Positions 6,691-14,130 of a stretch of 14,130 nt of DNA are shown here, piece after piece. Positions within the stretch are counted from its first letter, which is position 1. Each line of letters starts with the position of its first letter. This DNA is from Candidatus Cloacimonadota bacterium (lineage in GTDB: Bacteria > Cloacimonadota > Cloacimonadia > Cloacimonadales > WRIO01). The notes under the pieces were generated by a model that ran no database searches, was not told the DNA's origin, and worked only from the letters and a program-made list of their open reading frames with translations. The stretch covers positions 1 to 14,130 of the forward strand of contig JALNXV010000048.1 in the NCBI GenBank assembly GCA_023230175.1, read 5' to 3'. The translations under genes and the position numbers were made by a program.

Positions 6691-6789
6691 GTTATGCAAG
6701 CATCCTTGCTTGCTTTTTATTTTGTTATGCGAGCATCCTTGCTTGCATTTTGTTTTGTTGTGCGAGCATTCTTGCTTGGGCGTATATTT
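6691..6789. repeat. Three tandem 33-base palindrome units
   Basis: Units begin at 6691, 6724 and 6757 with GTTATGCAAG, GTTATGCGAG and GTTGTGCGAG, giving an exact 33-base period. Each holds a small hairpin, for example GCAAGCA, loop TCCT, TGCTTGC; the GCGAGCA variants keep pairing through a G-T wobble. T-rich linkers separate the hairpins. A fourth unit starts at 6572, inside copy B, and a related one lies at 1133-1154. The third unit decays at its 3' end. Confidence 0.85.
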
Positions 6790-6859
6790 GTTACAAGTCG
6801 TCTAAGTTTCAGCTTGAATATTTTTATAATTTTAGAAACAGTCTCTTGAAGCTTGTAAC
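6790..6859. repeat. Degenerate inverted repeat remnant
   Basis: GTTACAAG (6790-6797) and CTTGTAAC (6852-6859) are perfect inverted 8-mers. The ACAGTCTC at 6838-6845 repeats the end signature of the dispersed element (GAGACTGT). This looks like a decayed relative of copies A and B and fills the remaining noncoding space before the chemoreceptor terminator. Confidence 0.4.
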
Positions 6860-6888
6860 TCAAAGTTTGATAGTATTCTACAGCTTTT

Positions 6889-6920
6889 ATAAAAAAAGCC
6901 TCTCAATTTATGAGAGGCTT
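6889..6920 (-). terminator. Rho-independent terminator of the chemoreceptor gene
   Basis: A 10-bp perfect stem, AAGCCTCTCA (6896-6905) with TGAGAGGCTT (6911-6920), has an ATTTA loop. On the minus strand it is followed by seven T residues. It lies 16 bases past the chemoreceptor stop codon. Confidence 0.92.
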
Positions 6921-6936
6921 GATTGTTTTTTAAAGG

Positions 6937-8970
6937 TTATACTTTAAATATATCAACAAGTTTTTTAATTTCTTTAGCAAGTTTTGATAAATCTTCTGAT
7001 GCTTCTTTTGTTTGGTCAGCACTTTTTGAAGCTTCATTAATATGTGTAGTTATCTCGGTTAAGCTTTTAGCTACTTCTTCTACACCAACACTAATTTCTG
7101 CAGTATTTCTGGTAATTTCTTGGACACCCTTATTTGCTTCAGAGCTGTTATTAGCTATTTCATGAGATGCAGAAGCTGATTCTAAAGAGTTTTTAGAGAT
7201 TTCATTTACTGCTTTTGTTGCTTCATTTGCATTATCGGTAATTCTTTTTGCATATTCGACAACCTTATTGATTCTTGATTTAACATCATTTGCATTATTT
7301 GCCATTCTGCCTGAAGTCAATGCAATTTCATTTGTAGTAATGTTTTGTTCTTCAATACTTGATGCGATTACTGTATTGATGTTGTTTAGGTTATTAATGA
7401 TTTCAGAGATTGTGTCAATTGATTGTGAAGAATTAGAAACAGATGCTTGAACTTCTTCTATTTGTTGAGCAATGTTAGCAGTAGCTTCAGCAGTTTGTTT
7501 TGCAAGAGATTTAACTTCGTTAGCAACTACAGCAAAACCTTTTCCGGCTTCGCCGGCACTTGCAGCCTCAATAGTTGCGTTTAAGGCAAGCATATTAGTT
7601 TGATCAGCAATATCATTGATAAGTTTTACTACTTTGCCGATATTGTTTGAAAGGGTTTGCATTTCAGTCATAACTTGAGTAGCTGTTTTTGCTTCATTTG
7701 TGGCTTTATGAGAAATATCAGAAGCTTGATTAGTGTTTTTAGCAATTTCTGCAAGAGTAGCATTCATTTCTTCTATAGCTGAAACGATGCCATTTATCTC
7801 TCCAACAAGTCCTGAAACAGATTCTCCGGCTTCTATGATATTATTTTCTAATTTGTTAATATCATTAACTGTAGAAGTAACGCTGGAACTGGTTTGTTCG
7901 GATGCACTTGCTACTTGATTGATGTTTGCAGATAGTTCTTCAGTAGCAGCAGCAACTGTTGAAACTGAAACACTTGCTTGTTCAGCCGAGGCTGCAATAG
8001 TATTTGTATTTGAGCTAATTTCTTCAGCAGAAGCTGAGACTACTTGAGATTGTGTATTCATAAAATCAGTATTTTCAGCTAATCCTTTTGCAATGTCAGA
8101 TAATGAAATACTTCTATCGTTTAAAATATCAACATTTTGCATTATTGTCTTAATTATTGAATGAATTTTTTCAATAAATCTGTTGAAATTATTGGCAAGC
8201 TCTCCTAATTCATCATTTGATAATATAGGTAATCTTTGTGTTAAATCACCATCACCTTCAGAAATATCTTTTAGTAATTCGTTTGTAGCTTTGAGAGGTT
8301 TACTAACTATTCTTTTAATGCTACTAAGTAAAATAACTATCGTGATAATTGTCAATAATACTGCAGAAGAAGCCAGAGTAATCATTTTCTCTGTTAACAC
8401 GTTGGAAATTACTTTTTCAGTTTGAGCTCTGGCAACACCTAAGAATAATATACCGATGATATTATCATTTTTATCTTTAATAGGGTCATAAGCTGTAAAA
8501 TATTCTTCTCCGAGGATATTAGCTTCTCCGATATAGAGTTCGCCTTTCATATTTGGTTTGTATGCTGCACTTGCCTTACCGAGAGGAGTGCCTACCGCTC
8601 TTTTACCGTTATGATCTGTAATATTGGTTGAGATTCTGTAGAAGTCATCACCTCTTTTAATAAAAATTGTTGCTACTACTCCTAAATCTTTACGAATAGT
8701 ATCAACGAGTTCAAAATGTCCTTCTAAATTTTTGCCTTGTTCGTCAACTAAGATGCCATTTAGTAACGAAAGTTTACCATGAAATTTTTCTAAATATACC
8801 CAAGAAGAGTGAATATCTCCATTGAGTTTATCTAATAAAGTCATTTCTTGTAAATCATAAGCCAGCTTCCTTGCAGAAGAAGAGGCTAAGAAAAATGTGA
8901 TGATTTGACTTATCACAAATAAGACAATTACAATAATTGCTAACTTAGTAGAAATTTTTAGTTTGTTCAC
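6937..8970 (-). CDS. Methyl-accepting chemotaxis protein with Cache sensor domain
   Basis: This is a 677-residue transmembrane receptor. Membrane helices at about 10-29 and 197-218 flank a periplasmic Cache domain (about 35-190). The stretch [19 protein letters not shown], then [19 protein letters not shown] and IIGILFLGV, is typical of the Cache_3-Cache_2 type that binds small organic molecules. A HAMP linker follows (about 219-272), then the long coiled-coil signalling domain. Its highly conserved hairpin tip ([20 protein letters not shown], about residues 452-490) contacts CheA and CheW. No C-terminal CheR-docking pentapeptide is seen. The start codon is GTG (8970-8968), supported by a GGAGGT site about 7 bases upstream; a later start would cut the first membrane helix. 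The gene stands alone with its own terminator, and no other chemotaxis genes are in the window. The ligand is unknown. Confidence 0.95.
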   Translation of the reverse strand: MNKLKISTKLAIIVIVLFVISQIITFFLASSSARKLAYDLQEMTLLDKLNGDIHSSWVYLEKFHGKLSLLNGILVDEQGKNLEGHFELVDTIRKDLGVVATIFIKRGDDFYRISTNITDHNGKRAVGTPLGKASAAYKPNMKGELYIGEANILGEEYFTAYDPIKDKNDNIIGILFLGVARAQTEKVISNVLTEKMITLASSAVLLTIITIVILLSSIKRIVSKPLKATNELLKDISEGDGDLTQRLPILSNDELGELANNFNRFIEKIHSIIKTIMQNVDILNDRSISLSDIAKGLAENTDFMNTQSQVVSASAEEISSNTNTIAASAEQASVSVSTVAAATEELSANINQVASASEQTSSSVTSTVNDINKLENNIIEAGESVSGLVGEINGIVSAIEEMNATLAEIAKNTNQASDISHKATNEAKTATQVMTEMQTLSNNIGKVVKLINDIADQTNMLALNATIEAASAGEAGKGFAVVANEVKSLAKQTAEATANIAQQIEEVQASVSNSSQSIDTISEIINNLNNINTVIASSIEEQNITTNEIALTSGRMANNANDVKSRINKVVEYAKRITDNANEATKAVNEISKNSLESASASHEIANNSSEANKGVQEITRNTAEISVGVEEVAKSLTEITTHINEASKSADQTKEASEDLSKLAKEIKKLVDIFKV

Positions 8971-8992
8971 TTAAATACCTCCAATAATTATT

Positions 8993-8998
8993 ATTATA
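8993..8998 (-). promoter_or_regulatory. Candidate -10 element of the chemoreceptor gene
   Basis: A perfect TATAAT on the minus strand would start transcription near 8986, just ahead of the GGAGGT site. The -35 position would fall inside the left inverted end of the MITE-like element (about 9015-9021), where there is no good match to TTGACA. Confidence 0.4.
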
Positions 8999-9007
8999 TT
9001 TATTTAT

Positions 9008-9222
9008 TTATAACTCACATTCCGCACCCTATATACGGGTATTTTGTTATTTATTTTAAGTATCAAAAAATTGATACTTTCGTCCAAAAAAGACTAAAAA
9101 TCACTCTATTACCTTATATCTAATTTAATTTTTGCTGAAAATTTGTCAAGAAAAATCAAAATATCGTCATTATTTTGATATTCTAAAAAAAAGTAAAACT
9201 GGGTGCGGAATGTGAGTTATAA
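9008..9222. mobile_element. MITE-like element with perfect 22-base inverted ends
   Basis: The 22 bases at 9008-9029 (starting TTATAACTCACATTCC) are the exact reverse complement of 9201-9222 (starting GGGTGCGGAATGTGAG), enclosing 171 bases without an open reading frame. The outer six bases, TTATAA, are themselves palindromic. They could therefore be a target-site duplication, leaving 16-base ends CTCACATTCCGCACCC. Internal hairpins occur at 9058-9079 (AAGTATCAA/TTGATACTT) and 9155-9179 (ATCAAAAT/ATTTTGAT). The small size, long perfect ends and lack of a transposase fit a non-autonomous insertion sequence derivative. It fills much of the 393-base gap between the divergent chemoreceptor and dehydrogenase genes. 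The parent family is not identified. Confidence 0.75.
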
Positions 9223-9285
9223 TATATATGATTTATATTTAAAATGCAATTAATATTTATAGCGTTGATAATTTGGTATTTTCAC

Positions 9286-9314
9286 TTGACAATTTTTTAA
9301 TTTGTATTTAAAAG
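9286..9314 (+). promoter_or_regulatory. Candidate sigma-70 promoter of the dehydrogenase-asnS operon
   Basis: A perfect TTGACA (9286-9291) is followed after 17 bases by TAAAAG (9309-9314), a weak -10. The leader to the ATG at 9364 would be about 40 bases and holds AAAAGGAG. Confidence 0.4.
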
Positions 9315-9363
9315 GGGAAAAAGACATAAAAGTTTAATCATAAACATTTTAAAAGGAGTCATT

Positions 9364-10350
9364 ATGTTGAAAGTAGGAGTTGTTGGAGTAGGTCATCTTG
9401 GCAAACATCATGCAAGAATATTTGCAAGTATAGATAATTGTCAATTAGTTGGGATATATGATAAAGTAAGTGAAAGAGCTGAAGAGATTGCTAAGCTTTA
9501 TAATGTTAAATCTTTTGTAACCTACGAAGAGATGTTAAAAGAAGTTGAGGCTGTTGATATAGCTGCAACAACAACTTGGCATTATAATTTGGCTAAACCT
9601 GCTCTTGAAAATGGGTGTCATGTATTTTTAGAAAAGCCTATTACTTCAACTAAAGAACAAGCAGATGAACTCCTTAAAATTGCTGACGAAAAGAAACTTA
9701 AAATACAAGTAGGACATATAGAAAGATTTAATCCGGTTATCTTGCAATGTGTTGAAGATATCCATAACCCTATGTTTATAGAATCACATCGTCTTGCACC
9801 ATTTACTCCTCGTGGTTCAGATGTACCGGTAGTACTTGATTTAATGATTCATGATATTGATTTGATTATGTCTTTCGTACCGAGCAAGATAAAGGAAATC
9901 AGAGCTTCAGGTGTTGGTATTTTAACGCCAAGTATTGATATTGCTAATGCTCGCCTTGAATTTGAAAATGGAGCTATTGCAAATGTTACCGCAAGCAGGA
10001 TTTCTATGAAAAGAGAAAGAAAAATTAGATTCTTTCAAAAAGATGCCTATATATCAGTGGATTTTCAAAATAAAAAGGTTAATTTACTTAAAAAATCAGC
10101 TAATATATATGCTGTTCTACCTCAGATTTTAGCAGGTTCTACAGATTTCAATCCGGAAGATTTAGTTGATATGAAAGAAATTATTGCTCCGGAAGGAGGT
10201 AAAGATGCATTGACAATGGAATTAGAATCCTTTGTGAATGCAGTAAATCAAGATAAAAAACCAGTGGTTGACGGCTATGCCGGAGCTGCTGCTCTTGATG
10301 TTGCCCTACAAATAATGGATATTATTGAATATAAAAAAATGAAATTTTAA
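9364..10350 (+). CDS. Gfo/Idh/MocA-family NAD(P)-dependent sugar(-nucleotide) dehydrogenase
   Basis: This is a 328-residue protein of the usual family length. The N-terminal Rossmann fold shows the dinucleotide-binding loop GVVGVGHLGKHH at residues 5-16. The family-defining EKP is at 90-92, its Lys being the usual catalytic residue, and the active-site histidine region is DLMIHDIDLI at 159-168. The stretches GHIERFNPV (117-125) and SHRLAPFTPRGSDV are typical of a subgroup often found near lipid A genes and related to GnnA. GnnA oxidises UDP-GlcNAc at C3 for 3-amino-sugar lipid A. That substrate is an inference; an inositol or other sugar dehydrogenase is possible. AAAAGGAG lies just before the ATG. 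asnS follows after 15 bases. No GnnB-like aminotransferase or lpx gene is in the window. Confidence 0.88.
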   Translation: MLKVGVVGVGHLGKHHARIFASIDNCQLVGIYDKVSERAEEIAKLYNVKSFVTYEEMLKEVEAVDIAATTTWHYNLAKPALENGCHVFLEKPITSTKEQADELLKIADEKKLKIQVGHIERFNPVILQCVEDIHNPMFIESHRLAPFTPRGSDVPVVLDLMIHDIDLIMSFVPSKIKEIRASGVGILTPSIDIANARLEFENGAIANVTASRISMKRERKIRFFQKDAYISVDFQNKKVNLLKKSANIYAVLPQILAGSTDFNPEDLVDMKEIIAPEGGKDALTMELESFVNAVNQDKKPVVDGYAGAAALDVALQIMDIIEYKKMKF

Positions 10351-10365
10351 AAAGGATAAAAGAAA

Positions 10366-11661
10366 ATGACAACAATCTTAGTTAAAGATTTATCACAATA
10401 TCTTGGACAAGAAATCGAACTCAAAGGATGGGTTAGAAATATCCGTTCAAGTGGTAAATTATTATTTATAATTTTTCGAGACGGAAGCGGCGAAGTACAA
10501 GCCGTAGCCTTTAAGCCTAATCTGGGTGAAGAAAAATTCGCCTTAGCAAAAACTCTTAATTTAGAATCATCAGTTATCATCAAAGGCATACCGAAAAAAC
10601 ATCAAAAGATTGAGGATGCTTATGAATTAGATATTACTGATGTAGAACCTGTACAAATCGCAGTTGATTATCCAATAGCTAAAAAGGAGCATGGTCCGGA
10701 TTTCTTGCTTGCTAATCGTCACCTTTGGATACGTTCTCCAAAACAAAATGCTATTTTGAAAATTAGACATACAGTTTATTTTGCAATCTGTGAATATCTA
10801 AATAATAATAATTTCTATAGATTTGATTCTCCAATTTTGACGCCTAATGCTTGTGAGGGTACTACAACATTATTTGAAGTTCCTTATTTTGATGAAGGAA
10901 CTGCTTATCTTTCACAATCAGGACAATTATATCTTGAAACAGGCATTATGAGTCTCGGTAGAGTTTATGATTTCGGTCCTGTTTTTAGAGCAGAAAAATC
11001 AAAAACACGTAAGCATTTAACAGAATTTTGGATGATGGACGCAGAGGCTGCTTATGTAGAACATGAAGAAAATATGCAGATTCAAGAAGGTATGATAAGG
11101 TTTGTTATTCAATCAGTTTTAAAAAAGAATTTAAAAGATTTAGAAGTTTTAGAACGTGATATAGATAAGCTAAAAAAAGCTGATGCTCCATTCAAAAGAA
11201 TGACTCACGCTGAAGCTATTAATCTTTTACAATCAAAAGGCTCTCCAATAGGTGATAATGACGACTTTGGAGCTCAAGATGAAGCAATGATAACAGAAGG
11301 AAGCGATGTCCCGGTATTTATTGAAAAATGGCCTAAAGAAATTAAAGCCTTTTATATGAAGAGAGATAAAGATAATCCAAACCTGGTTCTTGGTGCTGAT
11401 TTGATTGCTCCGGAAGGTTTTGGTGAAATCATTGGAGGTTCTCAAAGAGAAGACGATTATGACCTTCTTAAAGAACGTATGTTAAATGAAAATATGGATA
11501 TGGATGCTTATCAATGGTATCTTGATTTAAGAAAATATGGTTCTGTGCCTCATAGTGGCTTTGGAATAGGTTTTGAAAGGATGGTTACTTGGATGTCAGG
11601 TGCTGCCCATATTAGAGAAACTATTCCGTTCCCAAGAATGATTTATCGTATATATCCGTAA
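10366..11661 (+). CDS. asnS: Asparaginyl-tRNA synthetase
   Basis: At 431 residues this has the normal length for this class IIb enzyme, which charges tRNA-Asn with asparagine using ATP. An N-terminal OB-fold anticodon-binding domain covers about residues 1-100 (IELKGWVRNIRSSGKLLFI, FRDGSGEVQAV). The catalytic core shows YLSQSGQLYLE (181-191), motif 2 FRAEKSKTRKHLTEFW (207-222) and motif 3 GFGIGFERMVTW (398-409), ending with RETIPFPRMIYRIYP. The EFWMMDAEAAY segment after motif 2 favours asparaginyl over bacterial aspartyl enzymes, and the large GAD insertion of bacterial AspRS is absent. An archaeal-type nondiscriminating AspRS is the main alternative. An AAGGAT site lies in the 15-base gap after the dehydrogenase gene, so cotranscription is likely. 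No clear terminator follows; a long palindromic repeat begins 7 bases past the stop. Confidence 0.9.
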   Translation: MTTILVKDLSQYLGQEIELKGWVRNIRSSGKLLFIIFRDGSGEVQAVAFKPNLGEEKFALAKTLNLESSVIIKGIPKKHQKIEDAYELDITDVEPVQIAVDYPIAKKEHGPDFLLANRHLWIRSPKQNAILKIRHTVYFAICEYLNNNNFYRFDSPILTPNACEGTTTLFEVPYFDEGTAYLSQSGQLYLETGIMSLGRVYDFGPVFRAEKSKTRKHLTEFWMMDAEAAYVEHEENMQIQEGMIRFVIQSVLKKNLKDLEVLERDIDKLKKADAPFKRMTHAEAINLLQSKGSPIGDNDDFGAQDEAMITEGSDVPVFIEKWPKEIKAFYMKRDKDNPNLVLGADLIAPEGFGEIIGGSQREDDYDLLKERMLNENMDMDAYQWYLDLRKYGSVPHSGFGIGFERMVTWMSGAAHIRETIPFPRMIYRIYP

Positions 11662-11667
11662 TAATTA

Positions 11668-11749
11668 TGTCATCCTGAGCGTTAGCGAAGGATCTTATGC
11701 TATACTATAATACAGCTAGATGAGATTCTTCACTCCGTTCAGAATGACA
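11668..11749. repeat. Long palindromic intergenic repeat (TGTCATCCTGAGC type)
   Basis: This 82-base imperfect inverted repeat has outer arms TGTCATCCTGAGCG and CGTTCAGAATGACA, and inner arms GAAGGATCT and AGATTCTTC, around an AT-rich centre. It can fold into one long hairpin. I recall the TGTCATCCTGAGC...GAAGGATCT / AGATTCTTC...CAGAATGACA arrangement as a recurrent dispersed intergenic repeat in many bacterial genomes. There is no T-run, so it is not a standard terminator. Apart from it, the 144 bases between asnS and the helicase gene show nothing else. Confidence 0.85.
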
Positions 11750-11805
11750 AACTATATGAGCAGTTTGATTACTGTTAGTCATAATTTTTATTACAAATCA
11801 ACAAT

Positions 11806-14130
11806 ATGAGGTTTTATCGTTTATCTGTTTCAGTAAGACAATTAGTAGAATTTGTCTTTTTAAAAGGCAACTTGAGTATGTCTTTCTCATCTCCAAACAG
11901 AATGCAACAAGGCACTCAAGGTCATCAATTTATCCAGAAAAACAGAGAGACTGATGATTGGCAAAATGAAGTAAGTGTTAAATATGAAACCTCAAAAGAT
12001 AATGCCTCAGTGTTGATTAAAGGTAGAATTGATGGAGTTTTTCAACAGGATGATATAACAATAGTTGAAGAAATTAAGACCTTTCTCGGTAATTCTGAAT
12101 TTCTATCTTATAGCCTATTTGATTTAATACCGCCTAATGATTCAGTCAAGGATATGACATTTTCTTGTAAATCTGTTTTGCATTTAACTCAAGTTTTAGT
12201 TTATTCTTATATCTTTTTGAAAAACAATAACCTAAAAGAAATAACTGCTCGACTAAAATATCTTAAGCTTAATGATAATTCATCCTACAGTTTTGAATAT
12301 AAATTTACTCAAACCCCGGATAATCAAGAATCGTATGATATCAAAATATTGGAACTTCTTTTTGATTATGCCTTTTCGGTATGGCTAAAACATCATATAA
12401 TTTTTTCTGAGTGGAGTTACCTTTCAAAACAATCATTGCTTGAACTCGAATTTCCTTTCAAATTTAGAGATGAACAACGTAAAATGGCTGCAGCTGTTTA
12501 TAAGACTATTACTAATACTCATAATCTCTTTGTTCGAGCACCAACCGGAACCGGTAAGACTTTAGCTTCAATCTTTCCTGCTCTCAAAACAATGGGTGAA
12601 GAAAAGGTTGAAAAGATATTTTACCTTACTGCTAAAACTATAGGTAGAACTGTCGCCGAAAATACAATAAAACTATTACAGAGTAAAGGGGCAAAAGTTC
12701 GGTATTGTGTCATAACGGCTAAAGAAAAGGCTTGTTTAAAAGATTTTGCCTTGTGTGAACCTGACTATTGTGAATATACTCATGATTTTTATGATAAATT
12801 AAAAAGAGCACTTGAATATGCTATTAATTTTGACGTTTGGAATGCTGAAACTATACATAAGATAGCTATGAAATTTCAACTATGTCCTTTTGAGTTATCT
12901 TTAACCCTATCTCAATATGCAGAAGTAATCATTTGTGATTATAATTATTGTTTTGACCCGATAATACTTTTAAAGAGACATTTTGATGGTTTAGCTCATC
13001 AATATTGTTTTTTAATAGATGAGGCACATAATCTGACAGACAGAGCAAGAGAGATGTATTCCGGACAAATTTCTTCAGATTTACTGATTCAATGGTTAGA
13101 AACTTTTCCTAATAAAAAAAATCTTATTTATAAACAAATACAATTATTAGAAACAAATATAAAAAACACTTATCCTTTAGATAAGGATTTTTTTGTTTTA
13201 CCTAAGTTTCCGGAATCTATTAGTAAAGAAGTTATAAGTATTCAGCAAAAGATCGAAAGACGACTTGAATCAAAAAATAAGCCTTTTGTCAAGTATATGT
13301 ATTTGAAAATTTACTTTCAACTGCTTTTTTTTATGAATGTTCTAAATTCTATGTCTGAAAATCATATTATCTATTTTCAAAGAAATAAAGATAGGTATCT
13401 TTTAAAGATTTTTTGTGTTAATCCTCGGGATGCTTTTGCAGAATATTTGAAAAATGCTATGAGCTCAATCTTCTTTTCTGCTACTTTACACCCATTTAAC
13501 TATTTTAGAGATATTCTCGCAGCCAAAGACTCCGATCCAAGTGTTTCATTGTTAAGTCCTTTTGATAAAGAAAAGTTTTCACTTTATTTATTTACAGGTA
13601 TTAATACTATGTATCAAAATAGAGATAATGCATATAAGCCACTTGCTGAACTTATTTATAACGCTACCTCTCAAAAAAAAGGTAACTATCTAATTTATTT
13701 TCCGTCGTTTGCTTTTTTACAAAATGTGTATAATTTTCTGGCTGATTATAGAATTGACAACCTTGTCTGTCAACAACGCTCAATGAATGAATATGAAAGA
13801 GAACAATTCCTTTGTCAATTTGATAATCAAGAAAAACCTGTAACGGCATTAGCTGTTCTTGGCGGAATCTTTGCTGAAGGTATTGACCTTATAGGCGATA
13901 AACTAATCGGATGTATGATAATTAGTGTTGGCTTGCCTATGCTTGGGGGAGAAAAAACCTTCATCAAAGATTTTTATGATTTAAAACTTAATAGAGGCTT
14001 TGATTACGCTTATCGTTTTCCCGGTTTTAATAAAGTTATGCAAGCAGCCGGACGTGTAATTAGAACAGAAGAAGATAAAGGATGGGTTATATTAGTTGAT
14101 ACTCGTTATGCAAAAAGTATGTACAAAGAA
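11806..14130 (+). CDS. RecB-type nuclease fused to XPD/DinG-like Fe-S DNA helicase (3' end beyond window)
   Basis: An open frame of 775 codons reaches the window edge without a stop. Residues 1-140 form a PD-(D/E)XK nuclease of the RecB/Cas4 type: GTQGH with His40, GRIDG with Asp76, EIK at 89-91, and the Q-x3-Y motif at Gln129-Tyr133. The superfamily 2 helicase follows, with Walker A PTGTGKT (246-252), DEAH (405-408), SATL (558-561), GIFAEGIDL (687-695) and QAAGRVIR (746-753). Cys310, Cys317, Cys322 and Cys360 sit between Walker A and DEAH, as in the 4Fe-4S domain of XPD and DinG. The enzyme should unwind DNA 5' to 3' and may cut it, probably in repair. It lies behind the 82-base palindrome. 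The ATG at 11806 follows an in-frame stop at 11782 and has no convincing ribosome-binding site, unlike the other genes. Only the extreme C-terminus should be missing. Confidence 0.9.
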   Translation, partial: MRFYRLSVSVRQLVEFVFLKGNLSMSFSSPNRMQQGTQGHQFIQKNRETDDWQNEVSVKYETSKDNASVLIKGRIDGVFQQDDITIVEEIKTFLGNSEFLSYSLFDLIPPNDSVKDMTFSCKSVLHLTQVLVYSYIFLKNNNLKEITARLKYLKLNDNSSYSFEYKFTQTPDNQESYDIKILELLFDYAFSVWLKHHIIFSEWSYLSKQSLLELEFPFKFRDEQRKMAAAVYKTITNTHNLFVRAPTGTGKTLASIFPALKTMGEEKVEKIFYLTAKTIGRTVAENTIKLLQSKGAKVRYCVITAKEKACLKDFALCEPDYCEYTHDFYDKLKRALEYAINFDVWNAETIHKIAMKFQLCPFELSLTLSQYAEVIICDYNYCFDPIILLKRHFDGLAHQYCFLIDEAHNLTDRAREMYSGQISSDLLIQWLETFPNKKNLIYKQIQLLETNIKNTYPLDKDFFVLPKFPESISKEVISIQQKIERRLESKNKPFVKYMYLKIYFQLLFFMNVLNSMSENHIIYFQRNKDRYLLKIFCVNPRDAFAEYLKNAMSSIFFSATLHPFNYFRDILAAKDSDPSVSLLSPFDKEKFSLYLFTGINTMYQNRDNAYKPLAELIYNATSQKKGNYLIYFPSFAFLQNVYNFLADYRIDNLVCQQRSMNEYEREQFLCQFDNQEKPVTALAVLGGIFAEGIDLIGDKLIGCMIISVGLPMLGGEKTFIKDFYDLKLNRGFDYAYRFPGFNKVMQAAGRVIRTEEDKGWVILVDTRYAKSMYKE

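Noticed and set aside
6691..6789. Possible CRISPR array from three 33-base-spaced repeats
   Set aside because: The spacing equals one repeat unit with near-identical T-rich linkers, so there are no distinct spacers. There are no cas genes, and related units occur singly elsewhere in the window.
6923..8425. Several plus-strand open frames within the chemoreceptor gene
   Set aside because: They are antisense shadows of a highly conserved minus-strand receptor, with no ribosome-binding sites or recognisable products.
9008..9222. Complete insertion sequence
   Set aside because: Only 215 bases with no transposase frame on either strand; treated as a non-autonomous element instead.
10347..10589. 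80-residue minus-strand frame over the start of asnS
   Set aside because: Antisense shadow of the conserved OB-fold coding region.
11668..11749. Rho-independent terminator for asnS
   Set aside because: The hairpin is long and imperfect, with a large AT-rich centre and no T-run on either side; it fits a dispersed repeat better.
13664..13849. 61-residue minus-strand frame in the helicase gene
   Set aside because: Antisense to continuous helicase coding sequence between recognised motifs.

Overview
The window is strongly AT-rich DNA from what looks like a Gram-negative bacterium. Evidence for that is a periplasmic Spy/CpxP-type protein, a CnrX-like membrane sensor, secreted proteins with signal peptides, and a sugar-nucleotide dehydrogenase of the type linked to lipid A or O-antigen. 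The 3-amino-lipid-A type dehydrogenase, an ECF sigma/CnrX-like/Spy locus, a chemoreceptor and small dispersed palindromic repeats would suit an uncultured anaerobe of the Cloacimonadota/FCB kind. That taxonomic guess is weak. Most genes carry a clear AAAGGAG-type ribosome-binding site.

Layout. (1) Positions 1-943, minus strand: the N-terminal part of a secreted protein of unknown function, running off the left edge. (2) 944-1248: a noncoding stretch with a dispersed repeat and a rho-independent terminator. (3) 1249-2745, minus: a three-gene operon of ECF sigma factor, membrane-anchored CnrX-like sensor and Spy/CpxP-like periplasmic protein, apparently an envelope-stress or metal-response circuit. 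(4) 2864-3538, minus: a J-domain protein with a C3H zinc-knuckle-like motif, divergent from (5) 3677-6457, plus: a TldE-TldD metalloprotease pair ending at a strong terminator. (6) 6458-6936: 479 bases with an inverted copy of the dispersed repeat, a 33-base-period tandem array of small palindromes, and the chemoreceptor terminator. (7) 6937-8970, minus: a Cache-type methyl-accepting chemotaxis protein with a GTG start. (8) 8971-9363: a 215-base MITE-like element with perfect 22-base inverted ends, abutting the chemoreceptor promoter. (9) 9364-11661, plus: a Gfo/Idh/MocA dehydrogenase and asparaginyl-tRNA synthetase, probably cotranscribed. (10) 11668-11749: a long palindromic repeat. (11) 11806 to the right edge, plus: a fused RecB-type nuclease and XPD/DinG-like iron-sulfur helicase, truncated by the window.

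No phage, CRISPR-Cas, transposase or tRNA gene was recognised. The genes are ordinary families. The less ordinary content is the noncoding repeat structure (three unrelated kinds of small palindromic element), the three-component sigma locus with no separate anti-sigma gene, the zinc-knuckle/J-domain protein, and a sigma-54-like site upstream of tldE. I do not see a clearly new multi-gene system.
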